Assembly: GCA_038117265.1 (NCBI GenBank)
Contig: JAYOFO010000102.1
Span: forward strand, 1 to 7,363
Direction: 5' to 3'
Length of the DNA stretch: 7,363 nucleotides
Source of the DNA: JAYPUG01 sp038117265
GTDB taxonomy: Bacteria; Pseudomonadota; Alphaproteobacteria; UBA6615
The notes beneath the pieces were generated by a model. It saw nothing but the letters and a program-made list of their open reading frames with translations. It had not been told where the DNA came from and made no database searches. How positions within the stretch are numbered: position 1 is the stretch's first letter; each line of letters opens with the position of its first letter. Below are positions 1-7,363 of this stretch, in pieces. The translations under genes were made by a program, and so were the position numbers.

Positions 1-2602
<2,602 letters not shown>

Positions 2603-2613
2603 CTATTTCCTGT
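2603..2613 (-). promoter_or_regulatory. carB ribosome binding site embedded in the end of carA
   Basis: Read on the minus strand, the end of carA is ACAGGAAATAGATG: AGGA lies in the last sense codons of carA, then the TAG stop, then the carB ATG. The spacing from AGGA to ATG is six bases. There is no intergenic base, so a ribosome finishing carA covers the carB start. This supports translational coupling and 1:1 subunit production, as expected for the CarAB heterodimer. The sequence arrangement is seen directly; the coupling is inferred. Confidence 0.8.
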
Positions 2614-3775
2614 CGTCGATCATCGCAACGAACCGCTCGAACAAATAGTGGCTGTCGTGCGGGCCGGGCGAGGCCTCGGGATGGTACTGGACGGAGAACA
2701 CGGGCGCGTCGTTGACACGAATGCCCTCGAGCGAGCCGTCGAACAGCGAGCGGTGGCTCGTCACCACGTTGGCGGGCAGCGAGGCCTCGACCACCACGAA
2801 ACCGTGGTTCTGGCTGGTGATCTCGACCTTGCCGGTCTCGAGGTCCTTCACCGGGTGGTTCGCGCCGCGGTGGCCGTGGTGCATCTTCTCGGTCTTCGCA
2901 CCCAGCGCCAGCGCCAGAATCTGGTGGCCGAGGCAGATGCCGAAGGTGGGGATGCCCGCCTTCAGCACGCCCTGGATCATCGGCAGCGCGTACTTTCCGG
3001 TCGCAGCCGGGTCGCCCGGCCCGTTCGACAGGAACACCCCGTCGGGCCTGTGGCGCAGCACATCGTCGGCCGACGCGGCGGCGGGCACGACGGTCACCCG
3101 GCAGCCCAGCCCGGCCAGCGAGCGCAGGATGTTGCGCTTGGCCCCGAAATCGACCGCCACCACATGGCGGGCCGGCTTGTCGAGCGCACCGTAACCGTCA
3201 CGCAGATCCCACGGCGTCTCGGTCCATTCGTAGGTCTGGGTGCACGAGACGTCCTTGGCCAGGTCGGCGCCTTCGAGCCCGGGCCAGTCGGCCGCCGCGG
3301 CACGCAGGGCGGCGGGTTTGATGGGCATGTCGGGCTGGTTGACGATCGCGCCGTTCGGCGCGCCGGCGTCGCGGATGTGGCGGGTCAGCCGGCGGGTGTC
3401 GATGCCGGTGATGCCGACCATGTCCATCGATTTGAGCCAGGCGTCCAGATGCTGGATGGCGCGCCAGCTGGACGGGTCGGTGACTGTGGCGCGCAGGATG
3501 CAGCCGCGCGCCGCCGGGGTGGTCGTCTCGATGTCTTCTTCGTTGGTGCCGACGTTGCCGATGTGCGGAAAGGTGAAGGTGATGATCTGGCCGGCATAGG
3601 ACGGGTCGGTCAGGATTTCCTGGTAACCCGTCAGCGAGGTGTTGAAGCAGACCTCGCCGACCGCCGCACCCGTGGCGCCGATGCCACGTCCCCAGAAAAC
3701 CGTGCCATCGGGCAAGACCAATGCGCCGGTCGCCCATTTCGGCTGGCTCCGGTCTTTGGGCGCGGCAGCGGCCAT
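2603..3775 (-). CDS. carA: Carbamoyl-phosphate synthase small (glutaminase) subunit
   Basis: This cytoplasmic subunit hydrolyses glutamine and passes ammonia through a tunnel to CarB. The protein has 390 residues, close to the 382 of E. coli CarA. The N-terminal CarA-specific domain (about residues 15-150) shows LVLPDGTVFWGRG and EVCFNTSLTGYQEILTDPSY. The class I glutamine amidotransferase domain (about 203-385) shows FLSNGPGDP (residues 248-256), the nucleophile elbow GICLGHQ with catalytic Cys281, and QYHPEASPGP with catalytic His365 and Glu367. The chosen ATG has GGAG four bases upstream, and the protein N-terminus is short and Ala-rich before conserved sequence begins. The stop codon TAG is followed directly by the carB ATG, so the two genes form one transcription unit and are probably translationally coupled. 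The gene is divergent from yqeY. All catalytic residues are present and it appears functional. Confidence 0.98.
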   Translation of the reverse strand: MAAAAPKDRSQPKWATGALVLPDGTVFWGRGIGATGAAVGEVCFNTSLTGYQEILTDPSYAGQIITFTFPHIGNVGTNEEDIETTTPAARGCILRATVTDPSSWRAIQHLDAWLKSMDMVGITGIDTRRLTRHIRDAGAPNGAIVNQPDMPIKPAALRAAAADWPGLEGADLAKDVSCTQTYEWTETPWDLRDGYGALDKPARHVVAVDFGAKRNILRSLAGLGCRVTVVPAAASADDVLRHRPDGVFLSNGPGDPAATGKYALPMIQGVLKAGIPTFGICLGHQILALALGAKTEKMHHGHRGANHPVKDLETGKVEITSQNHGFVVVEASLPANVVTSHRSLFDGSLEGIRVNDAPVFSVQYHPEASPGPHDSHYLFERFVAMIDDRK

Positions 3776-3838
3776 ATCGCTCCGGTCCTCGGGGTGGCGG
3801 TCGCATTGCGGGAAGCGACGGCCGGGATCGAGTGTTTA

Positions 3839-3888
3839 CAATTCCGGCCTCGCGAAGGCCGGGGCGCGCCTGACCGGCGCGCAAATTG
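3839..3888 (-). promoter_or_regulatory. Candidate three-way-junction RNA element in the carA leader
   Basis: In the carA mRNA sense this 50-nt stretch can fold as one compact multibranch structure. A closing stem pairs CAATT (3884-3888 on the plus strand) with AATTG (3839-3843). Inside it lie two hairpins: GCGCGCC / loop GGTCA / GGCGCGC (3882-3864) and CCGGCCT / loop TCGCG / AGGCCGG (3862-3844). Both have perfect 7-bp stems and 5-nt loops. Only single unpaired bases (3883 and 3863) remain at the junction, and the closing stem can gain one G-U pair. The predicted transcription start (about 3889) places the structure at the extreme 5' end of the mRNA, about 64 nt before the carA ATG. There is no U-run after it, so it is not an intrinsic terminator. 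It matches no riboswitch I recognise. It could be a 5' stabilising structure, a protein-binding leader element, or chance pairing in GC-rich DNA. Confidence 0.45.
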
Positions 3889-3895
3889 CCGGGTT

Positions 3896-3923
3896 GTTTA
3901 AGGCACCGGGCGGGAGTCGTCAA
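3896..3923 (-). promoter_or_regulatory. Candidate carA promoter
   Basis: On the minus strand TTGACG (3923-3918) is followed after 16 bases by TTAAAC (3901-3896). The -35 matches the consensus at five of six positions. The -10 is weaker (three of six) but is the most A+T-rich hexamer at a correct distance. Transcription would start near 3889, giving a leader of about 114 nt. An A+T-rich block (about 3932-3965) lies directly upstream of the -35 where an UP element would sit. In E. coli carAB is controlled by pyrimidines, purines and arginine. None of those operators is recognisable here. Confidence 0.5.
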
Positions 3924-3952
3924 GCGCGGCTGGGGAAGAAAAGAAATAATGA

Positions 3953-3965
3953 AAACAAACAATTA
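3953..3965 (+). promoter_or_regulatory. Candidate IHF binding site in the carA/yqeY divergent region
   Basis: The bases AAACAAACAATTA match the IHF consensus WATCAANNNNTTR at every defined position except one (A instead of T at position 3). An A-rich stretch lies on its 5' side (about 3937-3955), as is typical of strong IHF sites. It sits between the two divergent promoters, about 30 bp upstream of the carA -35. IHF is an established regulator at the E. coli carAB upstream promoter, which makes the placement plausible. Short degenerate motifs occur by chance in A+T-rich DNA, so confidence is low. Confidence 0.3.
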
Positions 3966-3982
3966 GCACCCTTGTCCCGCGA

Positions 3983-4011
3983 TTGCCATAAACAGGCAAA
4001 TCGGCTAGGGT
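3983..4011 (+). promoter_or_regulatory. Promoter of the yqeY-dnaG-(rpoD) unit
   Basis: TTGCCA (3983-3988) and TAGGGT (4006-4011) are separated by the ideal 17 bases. The -35 matches five of six consensus bases. The -10 keeps the three most important ones (T, A and the final T), a form common for housekeeping promoters of GC-rich alphaproteobacteria. The start of transcription would be near 4018, giving a short leader of about 23 nt before the yqeY ATG. The A+T-rich block upstream may act as an UP element. Confidence 0.65.
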
Positions 4012-4040
4012 CTCGGGCCTCTGCAAAAGGCAATCCCGAC

Positions 4041-4499
4041 ATGCTTCGTGAACAGCTTCCAGGGGCGCTCAAGGCAGCGCTCAAGGACAAGGACGCGTGC
4101 GCCGTCTCGACCCTTCGTCTGATCATGGCGGCGCTCAAGGACCGCGACATCGCGGCGCGCAGCAAGGGCAACATGGACGGCATCGACGAGGACGAGATCC
4201 TCCAGATGCTGCAGACCATGGTGAAGCAGCGCCGCGAATCCATCTCGATGTACGAGAAGGGCGGCCGGCTCGAACTCGCCGAGCAGGAGCGTGAGGAGAT
4301 CGGCATCATCGAGGGGTTCCTGCCGGCCCAGCTCGACGATTCGGCCATCGAGGCCGCGGTCGATGCGACCATCGCCGGGGTGGGCGCCACCGGCATCAAG
4401 GACATGGGCGCCGTGATGGGCGCGCTGCGCGCCAACTTTGCTGGGCAGATGGACTTCGGCAAGGCGTCGGCCATCGTCAAGGCCCGGCTAGCCGGCTAG
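4041..4499 (+). CDS. yqeY: GatB/YqeY domain-containing protein
   Basis: This is a 152-residue cytoplasmic protein of the GatB/YqeY family, about the size of E. coli YqeY. The family resembles the C-terminal tRNA-binding tail domain of GatB, the glutamyl-tRNA amidotransferase subunit, but the role of the stand-alone protein is not settled. Family signatures visible are TLRLIMAALKDRDIAAR (residues 24-40), MVKQRRESI (60-68), YEKGGRLELAEQE (71-83), IIEGFLPAQL (89-98) and KDMGAVMGALR (120-130), with GKAS at 140-143. The N-terminal part is helical and charged, and the end resembles the helical GatB tail. ATG 4041 is chosen because the family alignment begins here (MLREQL) and a promoter ends just upstream. 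The ribosome binding site is weak (AAGG, ten bases away). It is first in a unit with dnaG and rpoD, and the yqeY-dnaG adjacency is widespread in bacteria. Confidence 0.95.
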   Translation: MLREQLPGALKAALKDKDACAVSTLRLIMAALKDRDIAARSKGNMDGIDEDEILQMLQTMVKQRRESISMYEKGGRLELAEQEREEIGIIEGFLPAQLDDSAIEAAVDATIAGVGATGIKDMGAVMGALRANFAGQMDFGKASAIVKARLAG

Positions 4500-4534
4500 A
4501 TTCGCCTTATCCCCGACATTCAGCCAACTCCGGG

Positions 4535-4554
4535 TGCCGGGCGGATGTCCGGCG
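4535..4554 (+). other. Hairpin in the yqeY-dnaG spacer
   Basis: TGCCGGGC (4535-4542) can pair with GTCCGGCG (4547-4554) around a GGAT loop: eight pairs, two of them G-U. No T-run follows, so it is not a canonical intrinsic terminator. It could protect the yqeY mRNA 3' end, cause a pause or mark a processing site before dnaG. In E. coli low DnaG output depends partly on a terminator upstream of dnaG and on mRNA processing in the dnaG-rpoD spacer, but an equivalent role here is only inference. Confidence 0.35.
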
Positions 4555-4568
4555 ACTCGCATACGCGC

Positions 4569-4574
4569 TAGGTT
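4569..4574 (+). promoter_or_regulatory. Weak -10-like element upstream of dnaG
   Basis: GCTAGGTT (4567-4574 region, hexamer TAGGTT) resembles the GCTAGGGT of the yqeY promoter and sits 33 bases before the dnaG ATG. No good -35 lies at the right distance (only TGTCCG at 17 bases). It may give minor transcription, but dnaG is more likely read mainly from the yqeY promoter. Confidence 0.22.
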
Positions 4575-4607
4575 GGTGCGTTAGCCCTGTCCCAGCGAAG
4601 TGGTGCA

Positions 4608-6419
4608 ATGGCCTTCCCGCCGCAGTTTCTCGAGGAGTTGCGCGCGCGGCTTCCCGTCTCGGAGGTCGTGGGCCGCAAGGTGCGCCTGACCCGGCGCGGG
4701 CGCGAGTTCGTCGGCCTGTGCCCGTTCCACAACGAGAAATCCCCGTCGTTCACGGTCAACGACGACAAGGCCTTCTATCACTGCTTCGGCTGCGGCCAGC
4801 ACGGCGACGTCATCTCGTTCGCCATGGAGACCGAGGGGCTGACCTTCCCGGAAGCGATCGAGAGGCTGGCCGCCCAGGCCGGCCTGCAGGTGCCGCAATC
4901 CTCGCCCGAGGAACGCGAGCGCGCCAAGGTCCGTTCGACCCTCTACGACGTGGTCAAGCAGGTCTGCAACTGGTACGTCGAGCAACTCCACAGCGCCGGG
5001 GGCCGCGCCGCCTATGCCTATCTGCGCGAACGCGGCTTTACGGACGAGACCATTGCGCAGTTCCGCCTGGGCTTCGCGCCCGACGGGCGCGGGCGGCTGC
5101 TGCAGGCGATGGAGGGGCGTGGCGTGCGGCGCGAACAGCTCGTCGAGGCGGGGCTCATCAAGCTGCCGGAAGGCGGCGGCGATCCGCGCGACTATTTCTT
5201 CAACCGGGTCATGTTCCCGATCGCCGACAGCCGCGGCCGGGTGATCGCCTTCGGCGGGCGCATCCTGGGCGACGGCCAGCCGAAATATCTGAACTCGCCC
5301 GAGACGCCGCTCTTCCACAAGGGCCGCAGCCTCTACAACTACGCCATGGCGCGCGATGCGGCGCGCGGCGCGGGCACGGTCATCGTCACGGAGGGCTACA
5401 CCGACGTGATCGCGCTGGCCCAGGCGGGCCTGCCCAACGCGGTCGCACCGCTCGGCACCGCGCTGACCGAGGAGCAGATGGGCCTGCTCTGGCGGCTCGC
5501 CGACGAACCGGTGCTCTGTTTCGACGGCGATACCGCTGGCGAGCGGGCGGCGCTGCGGGCCGCCGAACGCGCGCTGCCGATCCTCAAGCCCGGCAAGACA
5601 TTGCGCTTCATGGCGCTGCCGTCGGGCGAGGATCCGGACTCGCTGGTCGCGGCGCGCGGCGCCAAGGGCTTCCGCACCCTGCTGGGCAGCGCGCGCCAGC
5701 TCGTCGACGTCATCTGGCATGCTGAGACGGCGGCGGGTCTGCACGACACGCCCGAGCGGCGGGCCGACCTCGACCGCCGGATCAACAGCCGGCTGTCGCA
5801 GATCGCCGACCCAAGCGTGAAGTATCATTACGAGCAGAGCCTGCGTGCCCGGCTGCGTGAACTGTGGAGACGCCGGGACCGCGGCAAACCGTCTTGGCGC
5901 GGGCCGTCCGAGCGGTCCGGGACGGCGCCGGGGATCGCGCCGGGACTGCGCGCGCGCGGCGACATCGGCGCCATGAAGGCGCTGCAGGAACGCATCCTGA
6001 TCGCCCTGTTGGTCAATCACCCTGACCTTTTGTCGGAGGCGCACGAGGCCTTGAGCGAAATTTCCCTGCAAAACAGGGAACTTGACAGTTTGCTCCGGGA
6101 GATTTTAAACCTCGCGGTGGCCATGCCGGTCCTTGACACTGGAGCGATCGAACGCCATCTCCTCCAAAGCGGTTTCGAGAGACCGTTGGGGCTGGTGTTG
6201 CATTCGCAAGTCTATCGTCAGGCGTCGTTCGCGACGCCCGATGCCACGATTTCGGATGCGCGAATGGCGCTCGGGGATACCCTGGGCAAGTACCGGCGAG
6301 ATCGCCTGGCCGTCGATCGTGCGGCAGCGAAACAGGATTTGGCGGACGACGTGAACGAACCCAACACAAAGCGGTTTATGAACATCGTCCGTGAAGAAAC
6401 GGGTGCGGGCGGCCTGTAA
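4608..6419 (+). CDS. dnaG: DNA primase
   Basis: DnaG makes the RNA primers for lagging-strand DNA replication and binds the DnaB helicase at the fork. The protein has 603 residues (E. coli 581). The N-terminal zinc-binding domain shows LCPFHNEKSPSF and CFGC, giving ligands Cys38, His41, Cys59 and Cys62. The RNA polymerase core holds FGGRILGDGQPKYLNSPET (about 215-233). The Toprim domain shows EGYTDVIAL with catalytic Glu262, FDGDTAGERAA with Asp306 and Asp308, and GEDPDSL with Asp342 and Asp344. After an Arg- and Pro-rich linker (about 418-445), residues 450-590 form the helical helicase-binding domain. The ATG fits the family start MAFPPQFLEELRARLPVSEV. Its ribosome binding site is poor (GAAG, seven bases away), in keeping with the low primase dosage known in E. 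coli. The 3' third is richer in A+T, uses rare codons and carries promoter-like elements for rpoD. Confidence 0.98.
   Translation: MAFPPQFLEELRARLPVSEVVGRKVRLTRRGREFVGLCPFHNEKSPSFTVNDDKAFYHCFGCGQHGDVISFAMETEGLTFPEAIERLAAQAGLQVPQSSPEERERAKVRSTLYDVVKQVCNWYVEQLHSAGGRAAYAYLRERGFTDETIAQFRLGFAPDGRGRLLQAMEGRGVRREQLVEAGLIKLPEGGGDPRDYFFNRVMFPIADSRGRVIAFGGRILGDGQPKYLNSPETPLFHKGRSLYNYAMARDAARGAGTVIVTEGYTDVIALAQAGLPNAVAPLGTALTEEQMGLLWRLADEPVLCFDGDTAGERAALRAAERALPILKPGKTLRFMALPSGEDPDSLVAARGAKGFRTLLGSARQLVDVIWHAETAAGLHDTPERRADLDRRINSRLSQIADPSVKYHYEQSLRARLRELWRRRDRGKPSWRGPSERSGTAPGIAPGLRARGDIGAMKALQERILIALLVNHPDLLSEAHEALSEISLQNRELDSLLREILNLAVAMPVLDTGAIERHLLQSGFERPLGLVLHSQVYRQASFATPDATISDARMALGDTLGKYRRDRLAVDRAAAKQDLADDVNEPNTKRFMNIVREETGAGGL
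6062..6080 (+). repeat. Perfect dyad inside dnaG, next to a consensus -35
   Basis: TTCCCTG (6062-6068) and CAGGGAA (6074-6080) are perfect inverted copies separated by CAAAA. The dyad ends one base before a consensus TTGACA at 6082. This is the layout of an operator or activator site, although a 7-bp RNA hairpin is equally possible. It lies within coding sequence (residues around I486 to E491) and uses AGG for Arg and ATT for Ile, uncommon choices in this gene. It does not match the alphaproteobacterial LexA box (GTTC-N7-GTTC) or the CIRCE element. Confidence 0.45.
6082..6110 (+). promoter_or_regulatory. Candidate internal housekeeping promoter for rpoD within dnaG
   Basis: A perfect TTGACA (6082-6087) is followed after 17 bases by TTAAAC (6105-6110), the same -10 hexamer seen in the carA promoter candidate. 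The encoded peptide segment uses AGT, TTG, ATT and TTA codons. TTA in particular is very rare in such GC-rich genomes, which suggests that the bases are kept for more than the protein. A start near 6117 would give an rpoD leader of about 360 nt. This is a sequence match only. Confidence 0.4.
6132..6160 (+). promoter_or_regulatory. Candidate heat-shock (RpoH/sigma-32) promoter for rpoD within dnaG
   Basis: CTTGACA (6132-6138), 14 bases, then CGCCATCT (6153-6160). The sigma-32 consensus is CTTGAAA, roughly 12-15 bases, then CCCCATNT. Six of seven and six of the seven defined bases match, and the spacing is in range. The -10 lies about 320 bases before the rpoD ATG. E. coli rpoD is induced by heat from a sigma-32 promoter inside dnaG, so position and type agree with known biology. 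The bases are also fully used as codons, so chance cannot be excluded. Confidence 0.4.
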
Positions 6420-6429
6420 CCCACAATCT

Positions 6430-6457
6430 TTGGACCGGCGACGGCGCAGCGTGTAAC
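6430..6457 (+). promoter_or_regulatory. Weak candidate promoter in the dnaG-rpoD spacer
   Basis: In the 60-base spacer TTGGAC (6430-6435) is followed after 16 bases by TGTAAC (6452-6457), which matches the -10 consensus at four of six positions. The -35 keeps only the TTG. The start would be near 6464, giving a leader of about 16 nt that contains the rpoD ribosome binding site. No terminator-like hairpin is seen in the spacer, so read-through from dnaG is also expected. Confidence 0.3.
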
Positions 6458-6479
6458 GCGAAGCGCGGCGAGGACGAAC

Positions 6480-7363
6480 ATGGCACGAAACGAGGCCCAG
6501 GAAGAGACCAACGAGGACCGCGAGGAAACCGCCGACGGCCCGCTCATGGACAGCTCGCTTCAGGGCGTCAAGAAGATGATCGCGCGCGGTAAGGAGCGCG
6601 GGTTCATCACCTATGACGAGCTGAACGAGACCCTGCCCCAGGACCAGGTCTCTTCCGAGCAGATCGAGGACGTCCTCGCCCAACTCTCCGAGATGGGCAT
6701 AAACGTCGTCGAGGAAGAGGAAAAGGACGAAAACGCCGCCCAGTCGGCGAAGGAGTCCGACGACGATTCCGACGACGATTCCGACGAGGATTCGGACGCC
6801 AAGGACGACGCCCCGACCCCGGCCAAGACCCGCACCACCGGCAGCGAGGATCTGGGCCGGACCGACGACCCGGTCCGCATGTACCTGCGCGAGATGGGCT
6901 CGGTCGAACTGCTGTCGCGCGAGGGCGAGATCGCCATCGCCAAGCGGATCGAGGCGGGCTGCGAGAAGATGATCGGCGCGATCTGCGAATCGCCGCTGAC
7001 GATCCGCGCCATCATCGCCTGGCGCGATGCGCTGGAGAAGGAGCAGATTCTGCTCCGCGACGTGATCGACCTGGACGCGACCCACAGCGGCGGTCCGGGC
7101 GAAGACAATTCGGCGAGCGGCGGCGCCAACGCCAACGGGGCCAAAGGCGCGAACGCGGCCAATGGCGCCAACGGATCCCAGGCGGCGAACGACGACAAGG
7201 CCGCGGACAAGACCGACGGCGACGACGACGAGGATGACGACGAGGACGAGGGCGCGAACCTCTCGCTCGCCGCGATGGAGGCCAAGCTCAAGCCCGAGGT
7301 CCTCGAACTCTTCGACACGATCGACAAGACCTACAAGAAGCTGCGCAAGCTGCAGGAGCAGCG
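6480..7363 (+). CDS. rpoD: RNA polymerase primary sigma factor, partial (C-terminus beyond right edge)
   Basis: This is the housekeeping sigma-70 factor, which directs RNA polymerase to most promoters. The visible 294 residues begin MARNEAQEETNEDREE. Region 1.1 (about residues 21-78) shows VKKMIARGKERGFITYDELN and SEQIEDVLAQLSEMGINVVE. A very acidic linker (79-110) with DDDS repeats follows. Region 1.2 starts at residue 129 with DDPVRMYLREMGSVELLSRE. After RDVIDLDATH comes a low-complexity insert of about 45 residues (Gly/Ala/Asn, then Asp/Glu) in the non-conserved region, and then LAAMEAKLKPEVLELFDTID. Regions 2 to 4 are outside the window. The start ATG at 6480 has GAGG (6470-6473) six bases upstream, the best ribosome binding site on this strand, and the conserved N-terminus fits. 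The gene follows dnaG by 60 bases, as in the macromolecular synthesis operon. Confidence 0.97.
   Translation, partial: MARNEAQEETNEDREETADGPLMDSSLQGVKKMIARGKERGFITYDELNETLPQDQVSSEQIEDVLAQLSEMGINVVEEEEKDENAAQSAKESDDDSDDDSDEDSDAKDDAPTPAKTRTTGSEDLGRTDDPVRMYLREMGSVELLSREGEIAIAKRIEAGCEKMIGAICESPLTIRAIIAWRDALEKEQILLRDVIDLDATHSGGPGEDNSASGGANANGAKGANAANGANGSQAANDDKAADKTDGDDDEDDDEDEGANLSLAAMEAKLKPEVLELFDTIDKTYKKLRKLQEQ
6759..6794 (+). repeat. 12-bp tandem repeat (three copies) in the rpoD acidic linker
   Basis: The unit GACGACGATTCC occurs twice exactly and a third time with two changes (6783-6794), encoding DDDS-DDDS-DEDS at residues 94-105. It extends the acidic linker between sigma regions 1.1 and 1.2. 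Such a repeat may expand or contract by slippage without breaking the frame. Acidic linkers here are common in alphaproteobacterial RpoD, but their length varies. Confidence 0.75.
7119..7175 (+). repeat. Gly-Ala-Asn low-complexity repeat in the rpoD non-conserved region
   Basis: Residues 214-232 are built from imperfect repeats of GAN, AN and GANG, written with related codons such as GGC-GCC-AAC and GCG-GCC-AAT. A stretch of Asp and Glu follows (about residues 248-257). The segment interrupts the region between 1.2 and 2.1, where primary sigma factors carry a variable domain. It is probably a disordered, lineage-specific expansion. Confidence 0.7.

Noticed and set aside
3745..3806. Upstream ATG at 3806 on the minus strand as a carA leader peptide or alternative start.
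   Set aside because: It is out of frame with carA, has no ribosome binding site, and its frame is an overlapping shadow with no stop before carA.
3844..3862. Intrinsic terminator formed by the CCGGCCT hairpin.
   Set aside because: No T-run follows it on either strand, and it lies in the middle of a divergent promoter region.
3863..3870. GGCGCGCC palindrome as a specific binding site.
   Set aside because: Self-complementary G/C octamers are expected in DNA of this composition, and it is better explained as half of a hairpin stem.
3839..3888. Purine riboswitch or hammerhead ribozyme, because of the three-way shape in the carA leader.
   Set aside because: The conserved junction bases, 7-nt kissing loops and catalytic core sequences of those families are absent.
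4065..4140. Three direct copies of GCGCTCAAGG at the start of yqeY.
   Set aside because: They encode repeated ALK segments of a helical protein with the preferred codons. No spacing or flanking signal suggests another role.
4581..6071. A 496-codon open frame on the minus strand opposite dnaG.
   Set aside because: It lies antisense to a fully conserved primase, has no recognisable domain, and has the biased composition of an antisense shadow.

Overview
The window is a GC-rich (about two-thirds G+C by eye) bacterial chromosome segment made almost entirely of housekeeping genes. The order carB-carA <- | -> yqeY-dnaG-rpoD, the CarB, DnaG and RpoD sequence style, and a TTGCCA-N17-TAGGGT promoter all fit an alphaproteobacterium, possibly of the Rhodospirillales type. 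The order-level guess is inference. I see no mobile element, CRISPR array, tRNA or rRNA, and no unknown multi-gene system.

Left half, minus strand: carA (3775-2603) and carB (2602 to beyond the left edge) encode the glutaminase and synthetase subunits of carbamoyl-phosphate synthase, which feeds pyrimidine and arginine synthesis. The carA stop TAG is followed at once by the carB ATG in the same frame, with the carB ribosome binding site inside the end of carA.

Centre, 3776-4040: a divergent control region of 265 bases. It holds a candidate carA promoter, a candidate yqeY promoter, an A+T-rich block with a near-consensus IHF site between them, and a carA leader of about 114 nt. The start of that leader can fold into a compact three-way junction (one 5-bp closing stem and two 7-bp perfect hairpins).

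Right half, plus strand: yqeY (GatB/YqeY family), dnaG (primase) and rpoD (primary sigma factor, cut by the right edge) form the alphaproteobacterial version of the macromolecular synthesis operon. The 3' third of dnaG contains an unusual A+T-richer, rare-codon stretch. It holds a perfect 7-5-7 dyad next to a consensus TTGACA, and 51 bp further a heat-shock (RpoH/sigma-32) type promoter candidate, CTTGACA-N14-CGCCATCT. E. coli also has a sigma-32 promoter for rpoD inside dnaG, so this looks like a functional parallel. The main points of interest are therefore regulatory sequences around and inside core genes.
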